From assembly GCF_002836205.1 (NCBI RefSeq), contig NZ_PJBE01000013.1, forward strand, positions 3,521,645-3,585,644: DNA of 64,000 nt. The letters run 5' to 3'. The notes beneath the pieces are model-generated. The model saw only the letters and a list, made by a program, of their open reading frames with translations. It searched no databases and was not told where the DNA came from. The first letter of the stretch is position 1, and every line of letters begins with the position of its first letter. Of the stretch, positions 55,057-63,427 are shown in pieces. This stretch comes from Shewanella sp. Choline-02u-19 (GTDB lineage Bacteria > Pseudomonadota > Gammaproteobacteria > Enterobacterales > Shewanellaceae). Made by a program: the position numbers and the translations under genes.

Positions 55057-55074
55057 TTTGGAATTAATTCCAAA
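55057..55074. promoter_or_regulatory. Palindrome in the divergent region (copy 3)
   Basis: TTTGGAATTAATTCCAAA, a perfect 18-base palindrome about 160 bases upstream of the flavoprotein start. Its spacing of 113 bases from copy 2 could allow looping or cooperative binding. Confidence 0.75.
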
Positions 55075-55261
55075 CAATGCACCAGCACTAATTATCAATC
55101 AATAAAACCAATGTAGCTCTGACTTTCCGAGCTTTTATTTGCTTTATACCATTAGGTGGAAATTAACAAAAATAACAATGTCACCACAACAATTATAATA
55201 AGCTCTCTGAAGTTGATTTATTGTAACCAGTGTCCATTTTTGGTCCCTAACACTCAAAAAG

Positions 55262-55284
55262 TTTTTCTATATGGTATAGAAAAA
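55262..55284. promoter_or_regulatory. Long dyad upstream of the LysR gene
   Basis: Perfect 10-base arms TTTTTCTATA and TATAGAAAAA separated by TGG, 71 bases before the LysR start. Position and form suit a LysR-type autoregulatory site. Confidence 0.6.
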
Positions 55285-55354
55285 TGTTGAGCGGCAGGCT
55301 TCTATGTCATCATGAGTCCATACTATTAAACCAACCGCTTGCTTCAGGGAAGTT

Positions 55355-56287
55355 ATGGAATTAGAAGATATCTACCGCCAAGACCTAAGCTTATTAATCG
55401 CTCTGCAAATTTTGGTTGAAGAGCGCAGCGTGACTCAGGCTGCTAAGCGATTACACTTAAGTCAATCAGCGACAAGCCGCATTCTTGCTCGTCTACGAGA
55501 GATGCTCGACGATCCACTATTTTCCCGTGTTGGCCAACATCTTGTACCAACCCAGTTTGCACTCGATTGCTACCAGCAGTTACAACAACCGACTGGGCAA
55601 CTCATTAGCTTATTAACCCCAAAAGCATTTGTTCCGTTTGATTGTGAACAACAGTTTTCTATCGCTGCAACAGATTATGCAATGCAAGCTTTAGTGCCTT
55701 TTATTCTGCCGAACATTTATCAACAGGCACCTAAAATTAGACTTGAGATACTACCGGTTCAGCATAACGAGCTGCAGGCGCAGCTCAGCGTGAAAGGCGC
55801 CGATATGGCAATCTGCCGCGCTATAGGTCAAACCGGACAGTTGCAGTACACCTTTCTGGGTAAAGTCGGCGTTAGCTGTTTACTATCACCCCATCATCCA
55901 TTGGCAGATGCCGAGATCACCCTAGATGACTATCTGCATTACCCTCACGCAACCATTGCTATTAGTGATGGAGTAAAAGCGTTGCTCGATGATGAAATTA
56001 GCCAATATCCCGCGCGCACTGAACTGCTGAGGACACCGCATCTTGATACCGCCTTAGCCTTGCAATCAATCAACCCATTAATTATTACGTTACCTGAAGG
56101 CATGGCAGAAATAGCAGCCCTGCGCCATGGGCTAAAAGTTAAGCCTCTACCTTTTAAGTTACCCAGTTTAGATTACAACTTGTTCTGGCACTCTCGCAGT
56201 GAGCAAGATAAAGCGCAGCAATGGTTACGTAATGAGGTTATTACTGTGACTCAAAATTTGTTAAGTCAGTCTCCGCAGAACTGTTAA
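55355..56287 (+). CDS. LysR family regulator of the DMSP/acrylate island
   Basis: This 310-residue protein has a winged helix of the NodD/SyrM-like type (LLIALQILVEERSVTQAAKRLHLSQSATSRILARLREML) and an effector domain. The GAAG ribosome binding site is modest. It lies between the divergent reductase operon and the convergent acuI gene, so it is a good candidate for an acrylate- or DMSP-responsive activator of these units. Confidence 0.9.
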   Translation: MELEDIYRQDLSLLIALQILVEERSVTQAAKRLHLSQSATSRILARLREMLDDPLFSRVGQHLVPTQFALDCYQQLQQPTGQLISLLTPKAFVPFDCEQQFSIAATDYAMQALVPFILPNIYQQAPKIRLEILPVQHNELQAQLSVKGADMAICRAIGQTGQLQYTFLGKVGVSCLLSPHHPLADAEITLDDYLHYPHATIAISDGVKALLDDEISQYPARTELLRTPHLDTALALQSINPLIITLPEGMAEIAALRHGLKVKPLPFKLPSLDYNLFWHSRSEQDKAQQWLRNEVITVTQNLLSQSPQNC

Positions 56288-56330
56288 TTCCACGAATTAA
56301 AGCAGGATTAATACAAAAAATAGACACAAA

Positions 56331-56355
56331 AAAGCCCAGTTATTTGCTGGGCTTT
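56331..56355. terminator. Bidirectional rho-independent terminator
   Basis: AAAGCCCAG/CTGGGCTTT stem between the convergent LysR and acuI genes, flanked by an A run on the left and TTT on the right. Confidence 0.85.
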
Positions 56356-56374
56356 CTGACGTCATTAACAATGA

Positions 56375-57355
56375 TTAAAGCTTAACAAGGACTCGACCTG
56401 TGACTTGGCCTTTAATGATGCGTTGTGCAAATTCAGGTACCTGTTCAAGCGCAATAGTCTCGCAGGCATCTTGATAATAACTTGCGGGGAGTAACTTAAG
56501 TACCTCCTCCCAAGCTGCTTGGCGTTTTTCAAATGGGCAAGATACAGAATCAACACCGAGCAAGTTTACCCCACGAAGGATAAATGGCATCACGGTCGTT
56601 GGCAGTGCAAAACCACCAGCAAGACCACAAATTGCTGCTGCACCACCATATTTCATTTGTGCTAATGCTGTCGCTAAGATTTTGTTACCTACAGTATCAA
56701 CAACACCCGCCCAACGCTGCTTCTCTAGAGGTCTTGAGTCAACTTCAAGCTCGCTACGCTCTATTACTTCGCTAGCACCTAACTTAGTCAATAGAGGGCC
56801 ATTCTGCTCAATACGCCCAGAGCTTGCCACTACGCGGTAACCTAATTGCGATAGTAAGGTCACTGCAACACTGCCGACACCACCACTAGCGCCGGTGACG
56901 AGTACATCACCATCGCTTGGCTTAATTCCAGCTTGCTGCAATGCTTGTACGCATAACATTGCCGTTAAACCAGCCGTACCTATTTGCATCGCTTTTGCTG
57001 CATCGCAATTTGTAGGCATAGGAACTAACCAATCCGCATTCACGCGGGCTTTCTCTGCTAAGCCGCCCCAGTGATTTTCACCTACGCCCCAGCCCGTTAA
57101 AATGACCTTGTCACCCGCTTTATAACGCTCGTCACTTGATTCAAGCACCGTACCTGCAAAGTCGATACCAGGCACCATAGGAAAATTACGGATAATTCTA
57201 CCAACACCAGTAACCGCTAAACCATCTTTGTAGTTCAGTGATGAACATGCAACAGCGACTAATACCTCACCTTCAGGCAGATCTGTCTCTGAGATTTGAC
57301 GAACATTAGCTTGGGTAAGCTTTTCTTCTTGGGTCAAAACAAGCGCGTTAAACAT
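56375..57355 (-). CDS. acuI: Acryloyl-CoA reductase AcuI (YhdH family)
   Basis: This 326-residue zinc-less MDR-family protein has the YhdH/AcuI marks: SSLNYKDGLAVTG near residue 40, PGIDFAGTV, the NADP-binding TGASGGVGSVAV near 150, and the C-terminal IIKGQVTGRVLVKL. It reduces acryloyl-CoA to propionyl-CoA with NADPH and is the general defence against acrylate made from DMSP. It is divergent from aldB across a 247-base region with repeated TGCAT elements. Confidence 0.93.
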   Translation of the reverse strand: MFNALVLTQEEKLTQANVRQISETDLPEGEVLVAVACSSLNYKDGLAVTGVGRIIRNFPMVPGIDFAGTVLESSDERYKAGDKVILTGWGVGENHWGGLAEKARVNADWLVPMPTNCDAAKAMQIGTAGLTAMLCVQALQQAGIKPSDGDVLVTGASGGVGSVAVTLLSQLGYRVVASSGRIEQNGPLLTKLGASEVIERSELEVDSRPLEKQRWAGVVDTVGNKILATALAQMKYGGAAAICGLAGGFALPTTVMPFILRGVNLLGVDSVSCPFEKRQAAWEEVLKLLPASYYQDACETIALEQVPEFAQRIIKGQVTGRVLVKL

Positions 57356-57414
57356 GACAAGTTCCTATTTAAACTGATGAGAGAAGCATAGGCCATAAAC
57401 ATCTATGACTGAAG

Positions 57415-57453
57415 TGCATATTTTGCATAGAAATAATGCACTGGATGCATAGA
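57415..57453. promoter_or_regulatory. TGCAT repeat cluster between acuI and aldB
   Basis: AGTGCATA and TAATGCACT form an inverted pair; two more TGCAT copies lie within or next to it (TTTGCATAG, GATGCATAG). A regulator binding site for the divergent genes is likely. Confidence 0.45.
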
Positions 57454-57602
57454 GGTATAACCACCTCATATTGATTAGTGTATAGAGCAATAATATAGCT
57501 AAATTGTCCCACAATAAACGACTCGACTTTATTCCTATATCCTCGCTTTTACTTTGCTACTACACTGAGTTATCGCATAAAAAACATACGAAGGATATAA
57601 GT

Positions 57603-59123
57603 ATGATATATAGCAAACCAGGAACACCTGACGCCATCATTAATTTCAAATCACAGTATCAAAATTTTATTGGTGGTGAATGGGTTAAACCCGTCAATGG
57701 TGTCTATTTTGATAACCCTTCACCCGTCGACGGAAAAGTATTCTGTCAGATCCCACGCTCAGATACTAACGATATAGAGCTGGCACTTGATGCCGCCCAC
57801 AAAGCCAAAGAGAGCTGGGGCAAAACGTCGGTCACCGAGCGTGCTAATATTCTATTGCGTGTTGCTGATCGTATTGAACAAAATATAGAGCTCCTCGCTA
57901 TAGCCGAGACTTGGGATAATGGTAAAGCAGTACGTGAAACGTTAGCGGCCGATCTCCCTTTAGTTGTCGACCATTTCCGCTATTTTGCGGGGTGTATTCG
58001 AGCCCAAGAAGGCAGCGCTGCAGATATTGATGCCAATACTGTAAGTTATCATTTTCCTGAGCCATTAGGCGTTGTCGGCCAAATTATTCCTTGGAACTTT
58101 CCTATTTTGATGGCTGCATGGAAAGTTGCCCCCGCATTAGCCGCGGGTAATTGCGTGGTATTAAAACCTGCCGAGCAAACCCCGGCCTCGATTTTAGTGA
58201 TGCTTGAGTTAATTGAAGACCTGCTCCCTAAAGGTGTGCTCAATGTGGTAAATGGTTTTGGCAACGAAGCGGGTCAGGCACTAGCTACCAGTAGTCGAAT
58301 CGCTAAACTGGCCTTCACTGGCTCGACTGAAGTGGGTCATCATATTTTGAAATGTGCGGCTGAGTCGTTGATCCCATCAACGGTTGAGCTGGGTGGTAAG
58401 TCTCCGAATGTCTATTTTGCTGATGTAATGGATCATGAGGATGCGTATCTCGATAAAGCCGTAGAAGGCATGTTACTGGCCTTCTTTAACCAAGGTGAAG
58501 TATGCACTTGTCCGTCACGAGCACTGATCCACGAGTCGATTTATGACAAGTTTATTGCCAAAGTCATTGAGCGCTGCAAAACCATTAAACAAAGCAACCC
58601 ACTCGATACTGAAACGCAAGTGGGCGCTCAAGCATCACAAGAGCAATTTGATAAAATTCTCAGCTATCTGCAAATAGGTAAAGATGAAGGTGCTGAGGTA
58701 TTGGTTGGTGGCGATCTCTGTAAGCTTGAAGGTGAACATAGCCAAGGTTTTTACATTCGCCCTACCATCTTAAAGGGCACTAATAATATGCGGATCTTCC
58801 AAGAAGAAATTTTTGGCCCCGTCATTTCAGTCACCACCTTTAAGGATGAAGCTGAAGCATTGGCCATCGCAAATGATACTCCGTATGGCCTTGGCGCGGG
58901 TGTATGGACACGCGATATGAATACCGCTCAACGAATGGGACGCGGTATTCAAGCGGGTCGAGTATGGATAAACTGTTATCACGCTTATCCTGCTCACGCT
59001 GCATTTGGAGGCTATAAGAGGTCAGGTATTGGTCGTGAGACTCATAAAATGATGCTAGATCATTACCAAAATACCAAGAATCTACTCATTAGCTACGATG
59101 TTAATCCACTAGGTTTCTTTTAG
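57603..59123 (+). CDS. aldB: Aldehyde dehydrogenase, AldB type
   Basis: This 506-residue protein starts at ATG 57603 (AAGGA at 7 bases); the frame extends upstream to 57504 without similarity. It is very close to E. coli AldB along its length: YQNFIGGEWV, IIPWNFPILMA, FTGSTEVG, ELGGKSPN, the nucleophile Cys in FNQGEVCTCPSR, and the ending HKMMLDHYQNTKNLL. It oxidises short aldehydes to acids with NAD(P)+. Beside acuI and the DMSP genes, C3 aldehydes such as propionaldehyde or malonate semialdehyde are plausible substrates, by inference only. Confidence 0.92.
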   Translation: MIYSKPGTPDAIINFKSQYQNFIGGEWVKPVNGVYFDNPSPVDGKVFCQIPRSDTNDIELALDAAHKAKESWGKTSVTERANILLRVADRIEQNIELLAIAETWDNGKAVRETLAADLPLVVDHFRYFAGCIRAQEGSAADIDANTVSYHFPEPLGVVGQIIPWNFPILMAAWKVAPALAAGNCVVLKPAEQTPASILVMLELIEDLLPKGVLNVVNGFGNEAGQALATSSRIAKLAFTGSTEVGHHILKCAAESLIPSTVELGGKSPNVYFADVMDHEDAYLDKAVEGMLLAFFNQGEVCTCPSRALIHESIYDKFIAKVIERCKTIKQSNPLDTETQVGAQASQEQFDKILSYLQIGKDEGAEVLVGGDLCKLEGEHSQGFYIRPTILKGTNNMRIFQEEIFGPVISVTTFKDEAEALAIANDTPYGLGAGVWTRDMNTAQRMGRGIQAGRVWINCYHAYPAHAAFGGYKRSGIGRETHKMMLDHYQNTKNLLISYDVNPLGFF

Positions 59124-59149
59124 ATAACATCAGTATCTTAGCAACATCT

Positions 59150-59195
59150 AAAGCCAAATGTAGTTCGCGATTTCACCGCCGCTATATTTGGCTTT
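59150..59195 (+). terminator. Rho-independent terminator of aldB
   Basis: AAAGCCAAAT pairs with ATTTGGCTTT across a 26-base loop, followed by CTATTTAT. It separates aldB from yjjI. Confidence 0.6.
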
Positions 59196-59242
59196 CTATT
59201 TATCTCTCTATTTCTCTGTAAAATCGAGATCTACCCCGCTGA

Positions 59243-59259
59243 ATTTCCATAATGGAAAT
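59243..59259. promoter_or_regulatory. Palindrome upstream of yjjI
   Basis: ATTTCCAT-A-ATGGAAAT, perfect 8-base arms around one base, 84 bases before the yjjI start; a candidate operator. Confidence 0.5.
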
Positions 59260-59342
59260 ACCACCTTGCCTGCTTTTCACTATAAGAATCTAGCTAATAG
59301 GCCTTAATATATTACCCATACAATATTAATGGATATTACGCC

Positions 59343-60902
59343 ATGGCGATTCAAGAACGACTTTCCCAGATCACCCGCGACCTAAATCTTTCTCCAAAGC
59401 AAAAATCTAACTTTTTAGCACTAGAAGCAGATTCTAGTTTGCCATATGTAGCGGTGTCGGAAGACGTAACACAAGCCATGGATTCGGGTATTATCTGCGA
59501 CATGTTCGAAGGCCATGCACCATTTAAACCACGATATGTTTTGCCCGATTATGCCAAATACTTACAACAAGGCTCTGAATACTTAGAGTTAAGCCCAGCA
59601 CAAGACTTAGATGAAGCACTTAATGCACTCACCATCCTTTACCACCATGTCCCCTCAGTAACTAATATTCCGGTGTATCTAGGTCAACTGGATGAGGTTT
59701 TGCTGCCATTCTGCCAAGGGATCGATACTGAGAACCTATACCGCAAACTAAAGCTATTTTGGATCATGCTAGATCGCACCCTTCCTGACGCCTTTATGCA
59801 CGTGAACATAGGCCCAACGGATAACATTGTCTGCCGCACAATTTTAAGGATCGACGCAGAGCTTAAACAAATTGCACCCAATCTTACGTTTATGTACGAT
59901 CCACAAGTGACTCCCGATGAACTACTACACATTGCCGCGAGCAATATTTGTGAGTGCAGTAAACCGCATATAGCCAACTATCCAATGCACGCCAATAGCT
60001 ATGATAAAAAAGGCTTTGGCATTGTTAGCTGTTATAACTCACTGCCACTGGCTGGCGGTGCTAACACCTTGGTAAGACTTAATCTAAAAGAGATTGCCCT
60101 AAGATCTAATGACATCAGTGATTTCTTTGACAATACGTTGCCGCAATACTGCCAGCTAACCTATGAGCTAATTAATGCCCGTTGTCAGTATCTGCATGAA
60201 GAATCTAACTTTTTCAACAGTTTTTTAGTCAAAGAGGGGCTAATTGAAGAGTCACGCTTTGCACCTATGTTCGGAATTTATGGCATGGCTGAAGCCGTGA
60301 ATATTCTGCAAGGTAATCCAGAGCTAACTGAATCTCATACAGAGAAACCAAGCCCTCACTACGGTCACCATCAAGCGGCGAATAAGCTTGGTCATAAAAT
60401 ATCCAAAGCACTGGATACCATCGTCAAATCAACTCCAGTTGACTATGGCTATAACGGCCGTGCGTTACTGCACTCTCAAGGCGGTATTAGTCTAGATAAA
60501 GATGTCACTCCCGGTGTGCGTATTCCCTATGGTACCGAGCCAAACCCAATAGCTCACATCAAAGCACTGGCGGAACATCATCAATATTATACTTCTGGGA
60601 TCAGCGACATTCTCACGATTGATGAAACGGTTAAATCGAATCCACAAGCCATGTTCCAACTCTGTAAAGGCGCATTAAACTTAGGTTTTCGCGAGTTTAC
60701 CGCTAACGTCGCCTCTAACGATTTGGTTCGTGTAACAGGCTACATGATTAAACTGTCAGACATTGCTCGTTTTAAAGAGGCGGGTTCACGCACTAATACC
60801 ACAGGTTTAGGAGCAGAGGCGGCAATAAATACTAAGATCCTTGAGCGTCAACCACGTGTTGTTGCTCATGAAAATGCTCCAAGCTACGCGAAGTCGCATT
60901 AA
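59343..60902 (+). CDS. yjjI: Glycyl-radical enzyme YjjI
   Basis: This 519-residue protein is the size of E. coli YjjI (516), shorter than pyruvate formate-lyase. The glycyl radical site is Gly466 in LVRVTGYMI and the candidate catalytic Cys is C230 in GIVSCYNSLPLAGG. The reaction of YjjI is not established. It needs the radical SAM activase encoded next and works only without oxygen. In E. coli it sits next to deo genes; here it follows aldB and acuI, a different context. Confidence 0.92.
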   Translation: MAIQERLSQITRDLNLSPKQKSNFLALEADSSLPYVAVSEDVTQAMDSGIICDMFEGHAPFKPRYVLPDYAKYLQQGSEYLELSPAQDLDEALNALTILYHHVPSVTNIPVYLGQLDEVLLPFCQGIDTENLYRKLKLFWIMLDRTLPDAFMHVNIGPTDNIVCRTILRIDAELKQIAPNLTFMYDPQVTPDELLHIAASNICECSKPHIANYPMHANSYDKKGFGIVSCYNSLPLAGGANTLVRLNLKEIALRSNDISDFFDNTLPQYCQLTYELINARCQYLHEESNFFNSFLVKEGLIEESRFAPMFGIYGMAEAVNILQGNPELTESHTEKPSPHYGHHQAANKLGHKISKALDTIVKSTPVDYGYNGRALLHSQGGISLDKDVTPGVRIPYGTEPNPIAHIKALAEHHQYYTSGISDILTIDETVKSNPQAMFQLCKGALNLGFREFTANVASNDLVRVTGYMIKLSDIARFKEAGSRTNTTGLGAEAAINTKILERQPRVVAHENAPSYAKSH

Positions 60903-60903
60903 C

Positions 60904-61779
60904 TTGGATAGAGTCGCAACAGTTAATCAAATCATTCCTTTCTCTTGTGTAGATGGGCCTGGTAGCAGGCTTGTTATCTTTCTACAGGGATGTAATTTTA
61001 ACTGTAAAAATTGCCACAATCCTCACACCATAGACTGGTGTGATAGTTGTGGCGATTGCGTACCAACCTGCCCAGCAAAAGCCCTCACACTGATTACAGA
61101 TGATAATAAAAGTCAGGTGGTTTGGGACCAACAATTATGCACCCAATGCGACATCTGTCTATCCGTTTGCCCCAAACAATCAACGCCAAAAACACTGCGT
61201 TATAGTGTCGATGAACTACTCACTCTTATCCGCGCTCAAATGCACTTTATTAATGGTGTCACCATCAGTGGGGGGGAAGCCAGTTTGCAGCTGCCCTTTA
61301 TTATTGCATTATTTCGAGAGATGCAGTTGAGCAAGGATTTAGCACACCTAAGCTGCATGATAGACAGTAACGGCAGTCTAAGCCTAAATGGTTGGCAACA
61401 AGTATTACCCTTTATACAAGGTGCCATGATTGATCTTAAATCTTGGCAACAAGACACCCACCGCTATATTACCGGTCGGAATAACCATCGTGTTTTTAGC
61501 GCATTGAAGCTGCTTGCCGAACAGGGGAAATTGTATGAGGTCCGTTTACTGCACATTCCAGAGGTCAGTGACTTCGATAGCGAAATCGATGCTGTGGCGA
61601 GCTATCTAGCCCAACTGCCGGTAGCTGTACGAATCAAGCTAAATGCATTTCAGCATCACGGGGTTACAGGCGACGCATTAATGTGGCCAAGTTGCACTGA
61701 GGCGCAAATTCAACAACTCGCAAATGCACTTGCTCGACGCGGCGTGAATAATCTCATTTTACCCACTCTATACCGATAG
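60904..61779 (+). CDS. yjjW: YjjI-activating radical SAM enzyme YjjW
   Basis: This is a glycyl-radical-enzyme activase with the radical SAM motif C-x3-C-x2-C (GCNFNCKNCHNP) and two inserted ferredoxin [4Fe-4S] motifs (CDSCGDCVPTCP and CTQCDICLSVCP), then SGGEASLQ. I place the start at TTG 60904 because it gives the same short N-terminus before IIPFSCVDGPGSRL as E. coli YjjW; ATG 60874 or 60868, inside yjjI, are alternatives and none has a good ribosome binding site. Translation is probably coupled to yjjI. Confidence 0.9.
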   Translation: MDRVATVNQIIPFSCVDGPGSRLVIFLQGCNFNCKNCHNPHTIDWCDSCGDCVPTCPAKALTLITDDNKSQVVWDQQLCTQCDICLSVCPKQSTPKTLRYSVDELLTLIRAQMHFINGVTISGGEASLQLPFIIALFREMQLSKDLAHLSCMIDSNGSLSLNGWQQVLPFIQGAMIDLKSWQQDTHRYITGRNNHRVFSALKLLAEQGKLYEVRLLHIPEVSDFDSEIDAVASYLAQLPVAVRIKLNAFQHHGVTGDALMWPSCTEAQIQQLANALARRGVNNLILPTLYR

Positions 61780-61788
61780 AAATGCTTT

Positions 61789-62742
61789 TCATTCACGTGA
61801 CTGAAACTGCTGCCGAGTAAAATCGACTAGCTGCTCATAGAACCAACGATGTGCAGGATCCTTCATACTCTGCTTGTGCCACACCAAGCTATACGCAACC
61901 TCTCCGTAATCAAGCGGTAGTGCTTTAGTCACTAGGCCTCTAGCCTGAATGGCATTTTCGGCCCAACGGCGTGAACAAGTAAATAACAGCTCACTGTGAT
62001 GACACATTAGGGCCGCACTACCAAAGTCTGCCACCGACAAAGGCACTGCTCGATTTAGAGCCTGCTGGGCCAACTTCATCTCGAAAAAAGGTCTATTCAG
62101 ATCTGTATCGCTAATACCTATATGACTATATCCAAGATAGTCATCAATAGAGATATGATGTTGATTGGCTAAAGGGTGATTAGGATTCATTAAACACACC
62201 ATCTCGTCATTTATTAATGTCTCCCACACCAATTCATGCTGCGCAATGGGCGGCTGGCTTCGGTCATGGGGCAGCACTATAAAATCTAAACTGCCTTTAA
62301 CTAACCCCTCAAAACCGACACTGTCTTTAGCAAAGATGTCGAGTCGAATATTAGGGGCTAACAACAGGACATGTGCCGTTAGTTTAGCAGCAAGTAGCTC
62401 AAAGGTACTTTCTCGCATCGCCAAGGAAAATCGACCTTTATAGGCCGCAGGGCTGAAAGCCTCTTGGGTCACTAATAGGTTCATATCACTGATAATTTGG
62501 TGGACATTTGGACCTAAACGGCGTGCCAAAGGGGTTGCTACAAGCTTGTTTCCATGCCGATAAAACAGATCATCATCAAGACTTTGCCGTAGTTGACTTA
62601 GCGTTTTACTCACTGACGAGGGGCTTAAGCATAATCGTTCCGCACTCGCAGTTACGCTTAGCGTATCTAGCATGACATGCAAGGTGATCAGATGCTTCAT
62701 ACTGATCCGTGAAAGTTTAGCGAGATCCATTACAATGCTCAT
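61789..62742 (-). CDS. LysR family transcriptional regulator
   Basis: This 317-residue protein has the winged helix LITLHVMLDTLSVTASAERLCLSPSSVSKTLSQLRQSLDD and a complete effector domain. It converges on yjjW with only 9 bases between stops, so no terminator fits between them. Proximity suggests a link to yjjIW or aldB, but the divergent side faces trmL, which is a housekeeping gene. Confidence 0.88.
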   Translation of the reverse strand: MSIVMDLAKLSRISMKHLITLHVMLDTLSVTASAERLCLSPSSVSKTLSQLRQSLDDDLFYRHGNKLVATPLARRLGPNVHQIISDMNLLVTQEAFSPAAYKGRFSLAMRESTFELLAAKLTAHVLLLAPNIRLDIFAKDSVGFEGLVKGSLDFIVLPHDRSQPPIAQHELVWETLINDEMVCLMNPNHPLANQHHISIDDYLGYSHIGISDTDLNRPFFEMKLAQQALNRAVPLSVADFGSAALMCHHSELLFTCSRRWAENAIQARGLVTKALPLDYGEVAYSLVWHKQSMKDPAHRWFYEQLVDFTRQQFQSRE

Positions 62743-62965
62743 AGGTAACCAGTGTATCTATCTACTCAAATATAGAGATAAATAGCTTAAGAGGATATCT
62801 GCATTTCTCATATTCACGGGCCACTTCACGCTACACTGCTATTTTCCGCTACCCACTTTTTGCCGTATAATGAATTATTCATTAAGTAATGATCAAATAA
62901 GAGCTTTCATGCTCTCCATTACAGATTAAAATAATCTCAGCTCATACATTTTTAGGCAGGCCAGC

Positions 62966-63427
62966 ATGTTTCATATAGCGCTTTACGAACCCGAAATAGC
63001 CCCTAACACCGGTAATATAATCAGATTAATCGCTAATAATGGCTGCAAACTGCACTTAATTGAGCCTTTGGGCTTTGATTTAGAAGATAAAAAGCTGCGC
63101 CGCGCCGGGCTAGATTATGCAGATTTGGCTAATGTAATTCATCATAAAAACTTCGAGTCTTTTCTCGAAGCAATGCAAGGCAAGCGAATTATGGCTTGTA
63201 CGACCAAAGGCAGTCGCCCACATTCAGAACTCAGCTTTAAACAAGATGATGTGTTGTTATTTGGTCCAGAAACCAGAGGCTTACCTGCTGATATAATAGA
63301 CTCAATTCCGACTGAACAACGTTTGCGTATTCCTATGATGTCGACGAGTCGCAGCCTTAATCTTTCAAATGCGGTTGCTATCATCAGCTATGAAGCTTGG
63401 CGACAACTCGATTACCAAGGCTCATAA
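62966..63427 (+). CDS. trmL: tRNA (cytidine/uridine-34 2'-O)-methyltransferase TrmL
   Basis: This 153-residue SPOUT methyltransferase has the TrmL marks: IALYEPEIAPNTGNIIRLIANNG at the start, FGPETRGLP in motif 2, and the knot motif RSLNLSNAVAIISYEAWRQL. It methylates the ribose of wobble base 34 in tRNA-Leu isoacceptors. It is transcribed alone. Confidence 0.97.
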   Translation: MFHIALYEPEIAPNTGNIIRLIANNGCKLHLIEPLGFDLEDKKLRRAGLDYADLANVIHHKNFESFLEAMQGKRIMACTTKGSRPHSELSFKQDDVLLFGPETRGLPADIIDSIPTEQRLRIPMMSTSRSLNLSNAVAIISYEAWRQLDYQGS

